Assembly: GCA_032690845.1 (NCBI GenBank)
Contig: CM064430.1
Span: 3,520,949 to 3,584,948 of the forward strand
DNA: 64,000 bases
Source: Eleusine coracana subsp. coracana
Lineage: Eukaryota > Streptophyta > Magnoliopsida > Poales > Poaceae
Direction of reading: 5' to 3'
The notes under the pieces are model-generated. The model searched no databases. It was not told the DNA's origin and saw only the letters and a list, made by a program, of their open reading frames with translations. The translations under genes and the position numbers were made by a program. Below, piece by piece: positions 33,298-45,300 of this stretch (position 1 is the first letter of the stretch; every line of letters begins with the position of its first letter).

Positions 33298-35677
33298 CTT
33301 CCGAGGCACCAGGCCGGCGGCGCGCCGGGACTGGATGCGACGCCGGCGTCAGAGCAGAGCAGAGCAGGTAGCAGATGCGAAGGCGATTGGTGGAATGACG
33401 GGTAGGACCGCCGGGTGCTCTTTGTTCTATTCTCGTGTTGTTTTCTTGCTCGCGTTTACTGAGCTTCGCAGGTACTACTACGGGAGCACAGATCAGGGCA
33501 CAGGATCCAATTAAGCGTCTGGTAATCGCCAGGCAAGAGATTAGCACGTACTAATGACTCTCCATTCTTATAATAATGGTACATACACTCGCAGTGACCA
33601 AGAAGAACCGCAAACAATTACCGGTGGTCAGTCGGTCCCCGTCCAGCCTACCCGGCGGCCTTTGCCTTTCACGGCCATTGGCAAGTATAAGCATCAGAGA
33701 GAGCACTGAGCGATGATTCCTTCCCTTTTGCATGGGCCCCGTTCCAAAAGCAGATCAGTACCCTTTTTTCTCGAAGATAATATCCGGCCAAAGTTGTTGA
33801 TTTGATTTTTCAACCTGAAATTTTTAGCGAATAAAGTTGTTGGTTTGTGATAGTCGTAGTGGTGTACTACTACTATTGTATCTGTTGATTCTTCAGAGGG
33901 TACTAGACTGAAGCTAGTTGACCTGCCAAGAACAAATATTATTCGTGCGTTTTAACAGCGGTGGAAAAAGTTGCACGTGTCTAGTGAGGCTACCTTGACT
34001 CGGATAAGAAGAACAAGTGGCAATTTATTACAGCTATTACCACTAGTAGAAGATGGGAACAAAATGGTGGCGACATGTAGCACAGAAAGCCATGCCTGAC
34101 AGTAACCAAATGTGAGATGTGTCTGCTTCGAAATTCGTTTCCTCGGTGCAGGGAATCTTCGTGCAGTCCCACGCACTCATACGCTGTTGTTCGCTTTGTC
34201 TCCCTTTCCATTTTTTGCAATTGCAAACATCAGAAGGACTAGTGTGTCGATCCTTCACACCTTCTGTCTTCTGATGCCAATTCCTTTTCCTTTCTTAAAA
34301 TCTAAGCAGTGTTGTGATTTTTAGATTTGTTCTATCAAATATTATAATACTAGTTAGTAGTATTAAATATAGATTACTGATAAAACTTAATTCACAACTT
34401 TTTTTTTAAATGATGAGATAAATCTATTAAGACTAATTAGGTCATAATTAAATAATATAATGCTACAGTAAATGTTTTTTAATAATGACTTAATTAAATT
34501 TAATAAATTTGTCACGCTGATGCATATTTAATTCTATAATTTAATAATTATATGTAATATTTTAATAATTAATATGACTTAACTAAAATTTAAAAAAAAA
34601 ACGATAAGCGAGGGAAAACTACAATCTTCTCCGTGGAGTTTTTTTTTTTACAGAGTCTCCGTGGAGTGATTCACCGGCGGCATCTTCTCCGTTTACTTGG
34701 CACGTGTGGTAGGGTGTCACGTACGGGGACCCCACGTGTAGCAGGATTGAGGACACAAACCCCCGAGATCCAACAACGTTTCGGTGAGTAGATGCAACCG
34801 TCTGCATTAATAAACGTGGCAAGAGTCGTCATAGGGCCAGCTCACGTGGCATCTGTACAGATTTGCACGGCGGAGTAATCAAATTTGCACATTGCACCTG
34901 CTGTCCGTGGAAATGTCGTCCGTCCTTGGATCATGATTACGGGCAAATATGGTGAAATGCACCGTATAATATCTACTTTTTGAGCAATTGCAATCTTTGT
35001 CACTGTTTTAGGTTGTAACAATTTCTCTTTTATAATCGTGAGACAACAGATCCCACGACTCAAATAAAGTATGTGACACATATATGGGAAGATATTGCCT
35101 TGACGTGGCAATAGAACACACTTGGGCTAGTTTTTCTGGCGTGGCCAACGACCATAAATGGTTCCAATTAATTTTCCAAGCGAAACTGAAATGCCAACCA
35201 CTTTGATTCCAACGTATTTATTTACAAATTAAAAATTGGTCTCCTTATGTTTCTTAGACGATAAATTGAAACTTTGTATCCTACTACCTGTTTTCGTAGT
35301 GAAAGTGATTCAGTCGTTCACAACACACTCGAGGAAAAGAAAAAATAAGAACCGAGCCCCCGAACTTTTCCAGCTTTTACACAGCACTGTAGTTGATTTA
35401 GCAATTCGAATTTTGGAACGCATTAGACACACTTTCTTCAGGAGTCGAGATGAACCGAGACTGTTTATTTTTCGCAGGCCCACAAGTCAGTGCCCGTCCA
35501 CCGACCAATCCAACCCGAACCGACAGTCAAAAAGGAACACGTGGTGACTCTTCGACGTTGAAAGAAAAACGGAACTCTCACACGAACCACTTTTACCTCA
35601 CCCTCCCGACCTTTTATAAAGCCTACCTTCAAAAACTTCTTCCTTCACAAATCAGTCCTCCAACCACAACGAAGACC
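33298..35677. promoter_or_regulatory. Intergenic and upstream region of the ML-domain gene
   Basis: No coding region is seen. About 34330-34600 is AT-rich and has a TTAAGACTAATTAGG-type block common in decayed grass MITEs. Several ACGT-core motifs occur: CACGTG at 34701-34706, 34733-34738 and 35538-35543, and ACGTGG or GACGTGG at about 34814, 34845 and 35103. Such G-box or ABRE-like cores are bound by bZIP and bHLH factors. Confidence 0.5.
35615..35620 (+). promoter_or_regulatory. TATA box of the ML-domain gene
   Basis: TATAAA within CTTTTATAAAGCC lies 58 bp before the start codon; a G-box (CACGTG) lies 75 bp further upstream. Spacing suggests a leader of only about 30 nt. Confidence 0.65.
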
Positions 35678-38243
35678 ATGGCGAGCAAGCAGTGCCTGCT
35701 CCTCGCGCTCCTCGCCGCCGTCGCCGTCGCCTGCCTCATCCCCGCCGCGTCGGCGGCTACCTCCGTCGAGTACTGCAGTAAGCTCACCCCATCCCCCACC
35801 TTAAACCCCCAAGACCTCTCTCTTTTTGGGGGCTCTTGAGCAGAAGGTTTCGCGGATTTGTGCGAAGTAGTAATCGATTCTCGCTGTGTCGTGCAGAGAA
35901 GGGCAAGAACTACCCGGTGAACGTGAGCGGGGTGGAGATCGTGCCCGATCCTGTCGCCCCCGGCCAGCCCGCTACCTTCAAGGTCAACGCCTCCACAGGT
36001 AAGTTTCAGAGATTCAGCTGATGCTTTCTCTTGTTTTTGCCAATCTCTATATGCTTTATGCTTCCTGATTTAGGAGTAGTTGGCCACTTTATTCTGCAGT
36101 GAATTCAGTGTGGTACTTAGAGTTACGAATGCGAGTAGTAATTGGTCAATTAATTTTGTAGCAGTACTAAGATTTATTCAGAAATTTGCCAGAGTCTTTA
36201 AGTTTGTACTACTACTAGTACCTGTACCTTGAGGGCAGTTGATGGACGTAATTTCTTGTGTATGCCTGGCGCTTTTTTAGATAATATGCCTGACACTATT
36301 AAGGATTGGGATTTTCTGCTATACTTCAATTTGTCCCTTATGCCCCATTAACAAATTGTTATGGCCTTTGGAGAATTTTTTCTGTTGTGTAAATAAGATG
36401 TGATTGATTGCATAAATAAGTATATAAACTACTGAATTTCTCCTATGCTGTCACTGTGCGGAAAATTTTAATTCAATTATAGCCATCTTGTGTTGCTTTC
36501 TGGAGGCTCTGTAAATGTGGAATGATATATTTTTTAAAATATACTCCCTCCGTTCCAAAATTGTTGTCGCCATTGACTTTTTTCGTTATCTTTGATCATT
36601 CGTCTTATTCAAAATATTTGTTTAAATATCAAAATATTATAAATTTTATTTAAATTTTATCTAATGATAAATCAAATCATGAGAAAATATAACGAAAAAA
36701 GTCAATGGCGATAACAATTTTGGAACGGAGGGAGTAATGTGGAATGATATTGAGCCTTAATAAAGGTGTTAGCAGCTTAAAACATAGCATGGTGATAGTT
36801 TCTTTAAGCCTGCATCTGGAAATCCACTTTGTCTGTGTATTGGAATTGACGGCAGTCAGGAACATATGCATATCTTGCAAAAGAAAAAATCTAGTACTTG
36901 CCACAACCATGTTAGTGATATCTTTATGAAGGTTGTAAAATTTTGAATCACTCTGCTCAAACAACATATTGCATCTACAATGGAGCATGAGCTCTGTCCA
37001 GCTACCTGCTACTGACAAACTATATAGGTTGCTGATTTTCCTTAACACAAGTATATGTATGTAATTGCTGTCATGGAATAGTGGTCACTGTTCAGAAAAG
37101 GGGCAACAATAAAATAATTTAGCCACACCTATCATGCAGCATCTTTTGCCTATTCTATAAAAGGTAAACTAAAACTTGAAAGTTCCCCCTAATTACGTAA
37201 ATCATGTTGCTTGTCCTACCTTTCACATGAACACTTGGCAAATTATTGAGTCCCGATCTCTTCAGTGCTTAGTGATAAAGATCATATGAGTGTCTTTTCG
37301 TGACTATGTTATTACATTCCATCTGTGACATCGTAAGTGGCTGCATACCAGCATGGCGGAATTCTTGTTATGTATCCACTGGCCATTGGCCAATGCACCA
37401 TCCAAAAGTTGGACTTTGGAAATCTTGTTCTCAGATTCTGCCTCACTCATGTCAACTGTATCTGATTAATCTGATTCTTTTTAAGAGGCTGAACATCAAT
37501 GTCTGTTGTTTGCATATGGTGTAGTTCTGTTGGTGGAAAGTCTGTTAATTCTTGTTTTAATTGTTTTTGTTACGCACTGTTCATGTGGCTTTATTGATCT
37601 GTGTTTATCATATGGGAGTCAAACTTGCTATGCTCGAGCTGTATGATGAACTCTGATTTGTATGATTTGGAATTTTGTTTTGTTAGTCGTAAACACTATT
37701 GTAATTGATACTCGATGGCACCAGATTTTATATTGATTTTGTCCGACCGATTCATGTCTTTCCATTCTTGCAAAAGAGAGAATAACCTAATGCTGATGCT
37801 GTATCATGTATTTCCAGATAAACCCATTAAGGAGGGAAAGCTGGTTATTGATGTTAAGTATTGGGTGATATTCCCCATTCCCGTCCACTCGGAAACTCAT
37901 GACATCTGTCAGGAGACTACCTGTCCAGCAACTGGTGATTTTGTGATTGCTCATTCGCAGACCTTACCATCATACACTCCACCGGTGAGGTTTTCAACTG
38001 GTGTATCACATTTTTTTGTTCAATTCCTCAAGTCTGAAACAGAGTGCTGTGCATTTCCTTAGGACCCGACAGATTGCATACCCCTTACATATGTGGTCAT
38101 GTGCTATTTCTGACCGCACTCTTTTGATCTTTGATCTGTTACAGGGTTCTTATACCATCACCATGACGATGAAGGGGGACAAGGACGAGGAACTGAGCTG
38201 CATCTCGTTCGGGTTCAGCATTGGGTTTGTGGCGTCCAGTTGA
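35678..38243 (+). CDS. Secreted ML-domain lipid-binding protein
   Basis: MD-2-related lipid-recognition (ML) protein, the family that includes fungal phosphatidylglycerol/phosphatidylinositol transfer protein and NPC2. Four exons join in frame to 155 aa: 35678-35777, 35897-35998, 37818-37984 and 38145-38243. Residues 1-26 form a clear signal peptide ending in ASA. The mature part is a single ML domain: EYC near the start, VEIVPDPVAPGQPATFKVNA, a central DICQETTCPA cysteine pair, and YTITMTMKGDKDEELSCISF near the end. No transmembrane segment follows, so it should enter the secretory route, likely to vacuole or apoplast. The bound lipid is unknown. Intron 2 (35999-37817) carries a Stowaway MITE. 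Confidence 0.93.
36544..36734. mobile_element. Stowaway MITE in ML gene intron 2
   Basis: Ends CTCCCTCCGTTCCAAAATTG and its inverted copy, with TA on both sides (36542-36543 and 36735-36736). The 191-bp size, TA target and CTCCCTCCGT ends fit the Tc1/mariner-derived Stowaway family of grasses. The matching inverted block extends about 45 bp inwards. Confidence 0.92.
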
Positions 38244-39337
38244 ATGAATCGGAGATGATGAGCACTAGAAGTAGCCTATCGATGTAACTATAATCAGCTC
38301 TGTATCCTAGTAGCAGACTCTATACGCTTGAGCGTTGAAACTTGTGTTCAACTAAGACATTTTATCTGTAGTTGAACATCACTATAAAACAAAATCTGGT
38401 GTTATGAAATAAAATTCCGTGCAGTTGATGAAATATGTCTACACACAGAATACAGTTTGAATGTGCGCTTGCCCATGACAGTTCGTGGTTAAGAGTGCCG
38501 CTTTGGCAGCTGCAGACAGACTTGCACTATCCTATTATGGCCATAGGCTACGTGGAGGTGCTCTTATCATGGACAGGTCAGAATTTCATACTTCCATGCC
38601 TGTATTGTAAGGATGGCTACATTAATCCGTTGAAATTTGGTTAGTTCGGTTAGGTGTAGGGACCAAAATGCAGGATCAATTTTTCCATAAACTTAATTGC
38701 TCTTCTCAGAGTTGATGATTTTTCTAGTCCATTCTGTACCACGGTTAGCAGATTTAAACTTGTACCAGCCTGTAATGATCTCCATGAACCAAAGTCCATA
38801 TTGTTTATATAACATATATATAGCCGTCTCTACAGCGAGGATTTATTTTCTCGGTCACGCGTTGCACATTGTCGTGGTCTCTAATACTAGTCTACTGTGT
38901 AAGAAAAATATTAATATCCACACGTATCATTTCAATTTTCAAGTGTCAGAGTTTGATAAACCCTGGACAAAGCATCCTTTCCTGAACGATAAATAACTTT
39001 CGTACCAGGTGCAAGTTCTACAGAACGATAAATAACTTTCGTACCAGTATCGTTAGGAAATTTCCCGCACGGCCTCTAAACAGACAGACCGGGTCGTTTT
39101 CTGAACTGTTTCTCCTCGCCTTTCAGCGGCGTGACGAAAAGCAGTTAAAAAGGCGCCATTGCTCTCCTCCCTCGGTCCCTCCCTCCACCTCCCTCCTCTT
39201 CTCTTCCCCCTTTCCCCTTCCACCACCATCACCAAAACAACACGCATCCAAAAGCCAAAGCGAAGCAAGAAACCCAAATCGGAATCTCGGCACCAAGGAA
39301 ACCTCCCCCTTTCCGTCGGCCGCACTTGCCGCCCGCC
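38244..39337. other. ML 3' UTR and intergenic DNA
   Basis: No gene seen. A 25-bp direct repeat (GAACGATAAATAACTTTCGT...) occurs at about 38984-39008 and 39023-39047. The last 200 bp are C-rich and probably form the leader of the downstream gene. Confidence 0.5.
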
Positions 39338-40076
39338 ATGATCATCAAGACGCTCAAGGTGCGCATCCTGCGCGCGCTCAAGTCGCTTCCCGCCGCATCC
39401 GCCGGCGCCGACTCCCCGCCGCCGTCCCCGACCAAGCCCGCCGCCCTCCACGCCGACGCCTTCTCCGACGACGCGTCCTTCTTCGACGCGCGCGAGGCCG
39501 AGACGCCCACCAAGGGGCCCCACCAGCCGGACGCCGAGCCGCTGGACGCGTGGGAGCTGGTGGACCCGGAAGGCCGCGCCTCGGACCCGGACCCGCTCCT
39601 CGAGTTCCCCGCGCGGTGCCCGCCCGGCGGCGAGCGCCACGTTCGAGGACTGCAACGGCGTGCGCGCGCTGCTCGAGTGCCTCGGCGTCGCCTTCCATGA
39701 GCGCGACGTGTCCATGGACCGCGGCCTCCGGGACGAGCTGTGGGGCCTCACCGGAGACAAGGCCGTCCCGCCGCGCCTCTTCGTGCGCGGCCGCGACCTC
39801 GGCGGCGCCGCCCAGGTGCTCGCGCTCCACGAGGAGGGCCGCCTCCTCTCCCTGCTGCTTCCCGCCGACGAGGCGAATCAGCTGCAGCAGCAGCACGTCG
39901 TGTTCACGGGGCACGGGAAGACGAAGAGGAGGAAGTGCGAGGCGTGCGGGGGGCTGAGGTTCGTGGTGTGCGGCGAGTGCGACGGCAGCCGGAAGGTGTT
40001 CGACGACGGCGGCCGCGCGGCGCGGTGCCGCGGGTGCAACGAGAACGGCCTCGTCATGTGCCCGCTCTGCTTGTAG
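39338..40076 (+). CDS. Glutaredoxin-like Cys-rich protein, frame-disrupted
   Basis: Intronless gene of the plant glutaredoxin-domain family with a C-terminal Cys-rich zinc-binding tail. From Met 39338 the first frame gives a typical N-terminus (PLDAWELVDPE, LLEFPARCPPGGE) up to about 39632. The rest of the family sequence continues in another frame from about 39635: ATFEDCNGVRALLECLGVAF, ERDVSMD, PPRLFVRGRDLGG, and four CxxC pairs (CEAC, CGEC, CRGC, CPLC) before the stop at 40074-40076. The first beta strand and the TTTLRGVR-type loop that normally sit between GGE and TFEDC are missing. A deletion of roughly 40-60 bp, not a multiple of three, is implied. This is either a damaged allele or an assembly gap in a very GC-rich stretch. 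Confidence 0.75.
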
Positions 40077-42310
40077 CTCATCCACCACCACCGACCCGTC
40101 TCAGAATAATCAATTACTACTAGTAGTGCTCAATCACCACAAAAAATCTACTAGTACTTACCAGCACTGCTACGTTTTAATCTGCTTCTCTCTAGTTTAT
40201 TACGTACGAGCTTGACAGTTCCAGTGTGAGGTTGGGCCTGTAGTGGTTTGGCTTTGCCATGTACATACTTTGTTCAACAATGTCAAAGGTGTTGTGATTG
40301 TATATATATATGCCGTATGATAGTTTGGATGTCCATGTCAAAACTTTGCAAGATACAAATACGCAGCAATCAATCAATCGTATCCGCATGAAGTTTTTGG
40401 TGGTTCGATGGTCTTGATAAGACCTCGAGATCAGATTAAAGGAAACGGTATGGATTAGTAGGAATTTAAGCTGGGATTTGTTGGGGGGGTTGTGTTCTGT
40501 TCTGTTCTTTCTTCGGTCATCATTCTGTTGGCATATGAGGATGACAGGATAATGTTCCCTACCCAGCATAAGCAAGCAACTTCGGATCCTCTTGTAAGTG
40601 GTGTACTGGTGTGGTCCTAGAGGAGCAGTTAACTTTACACTTTTGCATAGTCTATCTAATGATCAAAAGGAGGCTGGTGGGTTATTATACTGTTTTAGCG
40701 GCTTTGCATCATTGCATTACATCTCAAGCTCACTAGATTTCCCAGAGGAATCAATACACTGAACTGATTCCTTCCTAATCATTTTAATCGCGCATGAATT
40801 CAGTAGACAAGACAGCCAACTGAATCGTGGCTGGACAAAGAAGATGAATGGGATGGATAGATCGCCCGGGCTGGAAACAAAAAACTTTGATCTGCGGGGT
40901 ACGACGAACCCCGAGCATCGCCACCGAGTTCAAAACAAAAAGAGCACAACTGGAACATTGGAGTTTCAAGGGAATTTCAGAGAAGGAAGTTTCATTCCAG
41001 CTGTATCCCAGAAAAAAAAAAATTCTTGTGAAACAAACAAGACATTGCAATAACGCATGCCGAGTGAACACCGAACACCACACTCATGCTATGACGTTGG
41101 ACAGCAGGGTGGTGCGTCGACATCGAACTGTCAGATCACTTCTCCTTTTGTGGGGAACACTACTGGATCAAAAGGATGACATTGGTGTCTCCCCCAAATT
41201 GAGCTTTGAGCAGGTCGAAATGATGGCGAAGCCGCGAAGGGATTAAGGCACCAACAGAACACATGTGGGTAGAGCGGCAGCAGAGAGCACGGGGACCAGC
41301 CGTGGCTGAGCTGAGCCCATATGGCCGGCCGGTCAGCTGGGAAAAGGTCCAGTGGGCCTGTGAACTTGGAAGAAGCCAGCCCCATAGCTCCACGCAACAA
41401 AAATGGTCCAGGACCATCTTCCTCTGTGTCTGTGGGCGGGGCATCCGATTCTGACTCCGCATGTTGTGGGCCACAGGGCCAGCCTTGTAAAATCTGTAGT
41501 TCCCGTCTTCGGCCACAAACGTAGTGTAATAAGCTACTCTTTTCATCCTAAAATAATTATTATTTTAACTCTTTTTAATTTTTTAAAACAATTAACATTC
41601 TCTCTCTTTCTAATATATCTCTATCTCTATCTTTTTTTTCTTTGTTTTTTATATACCTACCTTTTATACTTCTTAAATTTCATACCGAACTTTAAAATAA
41701 TAATTAAAATAAGACAGAGAGAGTAGTATTTTTTCGGTTGAGAAAACAATACGTAAACTTGATATTACCGGTAGAACTAGTAGAATTTTCTAAATGTCGT
41801 GCGACGCGTGAACTGTGTGTGTTTCATCCTACCTAATCTCTAGGAAAATTCCGAATATTTTTCAAGTAATTCTAGAAATCTCTGCGTTCCAAAAATGACC
41901 CCGGAAAGCGAGCGAGTAAAACGCCAGTCCACTGTTTTGGCAAGCCAAGCAAGGCAAGCAAACGGAAGCGGCTGAGAAGCAACCGTTGGGCTTGTCCGCG
42001 TTCACCACACTCGTGTCTCTCGCGCTCTCCTCGCTTGCCTTGCCTCTTCCTCCTCTTGTCTCTCTCTCCTCTTCCGCAGCAGCCCACACACACCCAGCAC
42101 AGGTTGAGAGAGTAGAGAGAGCGCCACCGCCGCGGGCGGCGTCCAATTTTACAAATCCGCAGCACCAGCAGTGCAAACAAAAACAAAAGCGACAAGCGGC
42201 TCTCGCGGTGCGGGGCGAGGACCCGGGCGCCAGCTCACTCGCGCACGCCTCTCCTCCTCCATCGCCGCCTCAGATCCCATCTCGCGCCTCCGCTCCCCGG
42301 CCGGCCGCCG
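40077..42310. other. Intergenic with a Stowaway-like MITE
   Basis: No coding region is supported. About 40800-41520 has medium GC and overlapping frames on both strands, with nothing recognisable. The last 300 bp (42000-42310) are CT-rich and probably the leader and promoter of the ubiquitin protease gene. Confidence 0.5.
41537..41723. mobile_element. Stowaway-like MITE
   Basis: The left end CTCTTTTCATCC plus AATTATTATTTTAA pairs with the inverted right end CTCTCTCTGTC plus AATTATTATTTTAA. TA dinucleotides lie on both sides (41535-41536 and 41724-41725). The 187-bp AT-rich interior fits a Stowaway-type element. Confidence 0.7.
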
Positions 42311-45300
42311 ATGGCGACCGCCGCCACGGCCTCCGCGCCGGCGTCCGCATCCACCTCCGGCCGCGACTCCCTCGCCGCCGCCGCGTCGTCCTCCTCCGCC
42401 GTCTGCCTCGTCCCCTTCAGGTACATTCCTTCCTCCTCCGAGCTATAGGTTCGGGGGTCCGATCAGCGGTGAGTGACGAGACTGACCGACAATGCTGGTT
42501 CGGCTGTGTTGCAGGTGGTGGAGCAGGGTGCGGGAGGAGGAGGCCGCGGGCGGGGTGCAGTACGCGGCCACCACAGCCGCCTCGCCCTCGTACTACGGCC
42601 TCAGGCTCCTCCACAGCTTCCTGCACCCGGATCTCGTCCTGCGCCTCGAGCGCGGGGAGTGCCGCGCCGGAGGCGGAGGCGGCAGGAGCTACGCGCTCGT
42701 CCCGGCCGACGAGCTCTCCAGGGCGCTCGCTAGGTGAGCCACTCGTCTCGTTGCTTCTCCGTCCCTGTGCTCGTTTTATTAGGGGGTAGAGAATTCGATG
42801 CCTTGGTCCGGAAATGGTTGATGATTGCCGGAATGCTGATGGATTCAGATGAGCGCGATTAGGATTAACGATTGATCTAGTCGATTCAGCACTGATTGTT
42901 ATTTGTTAGTGTAGGGAGTAGGGCGGGTCTAATGAAGTGAATCTCGTGGCCATTGAATTCTGAATTTCGATCACGCCTTAGGTTTTGACTGTGCCAAGTG
43001 TGTCAGCTAGAAATGTCCCATGTTCAAATACTTAGCCAATGTCTGCCACCCTGAGCAAATCTTATGTTAGGCACGCGAACACTGCACATCCTGGTTTGCT
43101 CATGCAAACACGCGGGAAAATGCCAGCGTGCCAGGGATAGGGCATGTTTCTGGAGCGATCCCGTTCTTAGTTGCCCTAGATAGATGGCTCGTCGCGTGCA
43201 TGGCTGCCGTCAACTTGTGTCTGGACACGTGTTCTACCGTTACTAGTTTTGTCGGAATTCGTGCACTACCGACGCTGCATTATCCAACTGCAGAAGTCCA
43301 ACGTAACGCTAGCAGTTTGGGTGTGCGGTTACCGGATAACGGGATTTAGTTTTGAAAAACTTACACTTTTGACACGTGACATGACATATAACGTGTATAA
43401 CGCCATCCTATTTTTTCTTTGTTCTATTTTGGAAGAATGTCGTATTGCTACTTTTGTATCTTGTTGCAGTGGTCTCACATCTCCATGTAGGTAAAACCTA
43501 TGTGTGCATAAGTATAAGTTGGAGATTTCATTGACATCACGACAATTAAATTTGTGTGATGCTATTTTTTTATCAGACCCTTTTGTTGTCTTCCCTAGTC
43601 TAGCTCCCTATACTATTTTTGTTATCCTGACGTTGTATGCCTTGCTCCATGTTCCTTAATCTTCTCAGTTTGAGCATTACCTGAGTCACCACATGGCCTC
43701 ATGTTAACAGTCAGCCCGTCGCGTCTCACTTGTCATAGGCTTTCAATGCAGCAATCGTTTTGTATACTGTCTTGTCATACTGTAATACCATATTTTCATT
43801 TTTGGACAAAAACCTGGCACATAATACATGTATGCGCACCCTTTTGTTTTTCTGGAACATGTATGTCCATCTGGTCTGTTGTTCCCTGTGAACACAGGTA
43901 GTCCTTATATCAGAATAAGGGCCATTGTTGAGTTCAACATTATCATTGCATCGTCTGATAGGTTGAAAGCAGCCATGACCATGCTGTGATTTCATTAGCA
44001 ACATAGCTATTATCAATTTATTGTGTTCTGCCCATTGAGTATCACACTTCTTACTACCTTCAAAAGCAAGGAGTTAACATTGAAATGCCAACAGATGTAA
44101 TGGTGTGGTAGAAATTAATTGTCCCACAGGTAATAATTTATGCTCAAGTAGTGAGGTGGGTTAGCTAGAATTATGTGTACACTGCATTTCTTCTGCCTAA
44201 TTCTAGACTCATTTCTTAACGTAAATGAGATGTATAGCCAGAACAACAAACTAATACATGTGGTGCTATACATTGTCATTCACACATGCCTGTCCACTAG
44301 TCACTGATCGAAGTTTGAAGTAATGCTAACATTTATGTTCTGTAGTGCTTCGATGCTTGTGAAAATGTACTTATTCATGCAACTTGTTTCCTATTTAGAT
44401 GCCAAATATGGATCTTAAGAAACCACATTACTTGACTTAATAAAACATATTTTTATGGAATTTGACTTAATAAAACCTTTTTGTTGATTATTTTTTGTAT
44501 ATTGTGTTGCCTGCTGGGTTCAACCCTCCGTTTAAACTGATGTTGTTAGGACGAGAATTCTAGTTCAAAAATGAACTAGAGTTGTTGCCCTGATGACAAC
44601 AATTTGAGAACGGAGGGAGTAGCTTCTTATAATTGCATTCACTGACCCCAGCTTCATATCTATATTATCCAGGCAGAACTCTGGTTTGGCTTTGCAAAAT
44701 AAACATTCGTTTGCTAGAGACAGTGCTGGTGCTTATCCTTTGGTGCTCAGGATATCTGTTCGTGAAACAAGTATTTTGACATTGAAGATCAGCAAAAAGG
44801 TACCCTATTTGGTAGGAAATTTATGGTCCGTCACGTTCCTTATTTTGATTGATAATGCTTACATCTTTCAATCTGGATCAGGACAATCCAGTTGAGAACT
44901 ACAAACGGGCAAACAAGATTTTTAATGCTGATTCCCAACCAGTATGTTGCTGCTCATTGCATTTCCAAGTTTGGAAATACATTTTCGTTGGTACTGTTTA
45001 CTTAATGTTTCTTTATCCAGGTTCATGTTTGGGATTTTTCAGGGCAGACAAACCTAATATTAATGAATGAATGGAATAGGCCACATCATGGCTGTTGCCA
45101 GGCAGATCAAGAGGTAGTATTAATTTCTACGTGCAACTCCCTTACTGTTTTGTTTTCGTTTGGTTGCAATTTAATCTCAAGAGATGGTATCACTTTCTGA
45201 TTTCTATCTTCCCAGAGCAAGGTTTGAGATTTTCTCCCCAGATTTAATTCCTTCTTTCCATTCGTTCTTGCAGAATCTTCTAGAAGTGCAAGTCTATGCA

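Noticed and set aside
33224..33547. 107-codon minus-strand frame upstream of the pseudokinase
   Set aside because: It overlaps the first exon region in another frame and has no recognisable feature.
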